Shown in pieces: positions 5,521-5,661 of a DNA stretch of 5,661 nucleotides. This DNA comes from Victivallales bacterium (GTDB taxonomy: Bacteria; Verrucomicrobiota; Lentisphaeria; Victivallales; JAUVCU01). The stretch covers positions 1-5,661 of the forward strand of contig JAOZMT010000169.1 of NCBI GenBank assembly GCA_029934175.1, written 5' to 3'. Both the position numbers and the translations under genes were made by a program. Numbering within the stretch: the first letter of the stretch is position 1; each line of letters starts with the position of its first letter. Under the pieces are notes generated by a model. It made no database searches. It worked only from the letters and a program-made list of their open reading frames with translations, and was not told where the DNA came from.

Positions 5521-5661
5521 TAATATTTCGTGGTTCGTCTTGTTCACTAATTAATAGAATTTTTGCTAATAATGCTTTAAGAATACAAAAAACAAGGACT
5601 AAGTTTAGAGTAAAGCAAACAAAGTAACGCAGACATCTTGTCTGCAAAGTCCAGCAGGCAT
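5521..5661 (-). repeat. Dispersed stem-loop repeat, copy 2 (inverted, cut by the window edge)
   Basis: The reverse complement of this stretch matches 3336-3475 with about eight substitutions and one extra T in a T run. It includes a perfect hairpin GCAGACA-TCT-TGTCTGC (5629-5645), and the first part of the next one (CAGGCAT, 5655-5661) is cut by the window end. Here the stem is perfect where copy 1 has an A-C mismatch. The similarity stops near 5521, and bases 5415-5520 between the regulator and the repeat hold nothing I can identify. A 71-codon frame on the minus strand begins at a TTG inside the hairpin without a ribosome binding site and is not supported as a gene. Confidence 0.85.

Noticed and set aside
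5432..5647. 71-codon frame on the minus strand through repeat copy 2
   Set aside because: It starts at a TTG inside a hairpin with no ribosome binding site, and copy 1 breaks it by a one-base change in a T run.

Overview
The window is AT-rich bacterial DNA from a flagellated, probably Gram-negative organism. The Gram-negative inference rests on FlgA, the periplasmic chaperone of the P-ring. The taxon cannot be fixed from the sequence. AT-richness, an AraC-family regulator beside a sugar-phosphate aldolase, and GC-rich stem-loop repeats of the CAGGCAAGATGCCTG type remind me of gut Lentisphaerota and other PVC bacteria, but this is only an impression.

Left block (about 1-2870, minus strand): a compact flagellar operon in the order flgF, flgG, flgA. 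Gaps are 20 and 25 bases and every gene has a strong Shine-Dalgarno sequence. Upstream of flgF is a very good sigma-54 (-24/-12) promoter at 2843-2859. A Rho-independent terminator sits 8 bases past the flgA stop. FlgF and FlgG build the proximal and distal parts of the basal-body rod; FlgA prepares the P-ring around it. flgH and flgI (L- and P-ring) are not in the window. Bases 1-159 hold no convincing gene.

Middle block (about 2870-3524): about 650 bases with no credible gene but much repeat structure. First comes a cluster of GCAGAATAATT motifs, including a perfect 13-base inverted pair. Then comes a GC-rich set of small hairpins running into an AT-rich tail.

Right block (3525-5414): a deoC-like aldolase gene on the minus strand with a near-perfect terminator, and a divergent AraC/XylS-family regulator on the plus strand. 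They share a 170-base control region that holds a plausible deoC promoter and two inverted repeats in the deoC leader. The layout suggests that the regulator controls the aldolase in a small sugar or nucleoside catabolic unit. The aldolase keeps the catalytic lysine and aspartate motifs but looks altered in its phosphate-binding loops.

Right edge (5521-5661): a second copy of the repeat tail and hairpin, in opposite orientation and cut by the window end. The deoC-araC pair is therefore bracketed by inverted copies of the same roughly 140-base repeat, about 94% identical by hand alignment. This is the most unusual architecture in the window.
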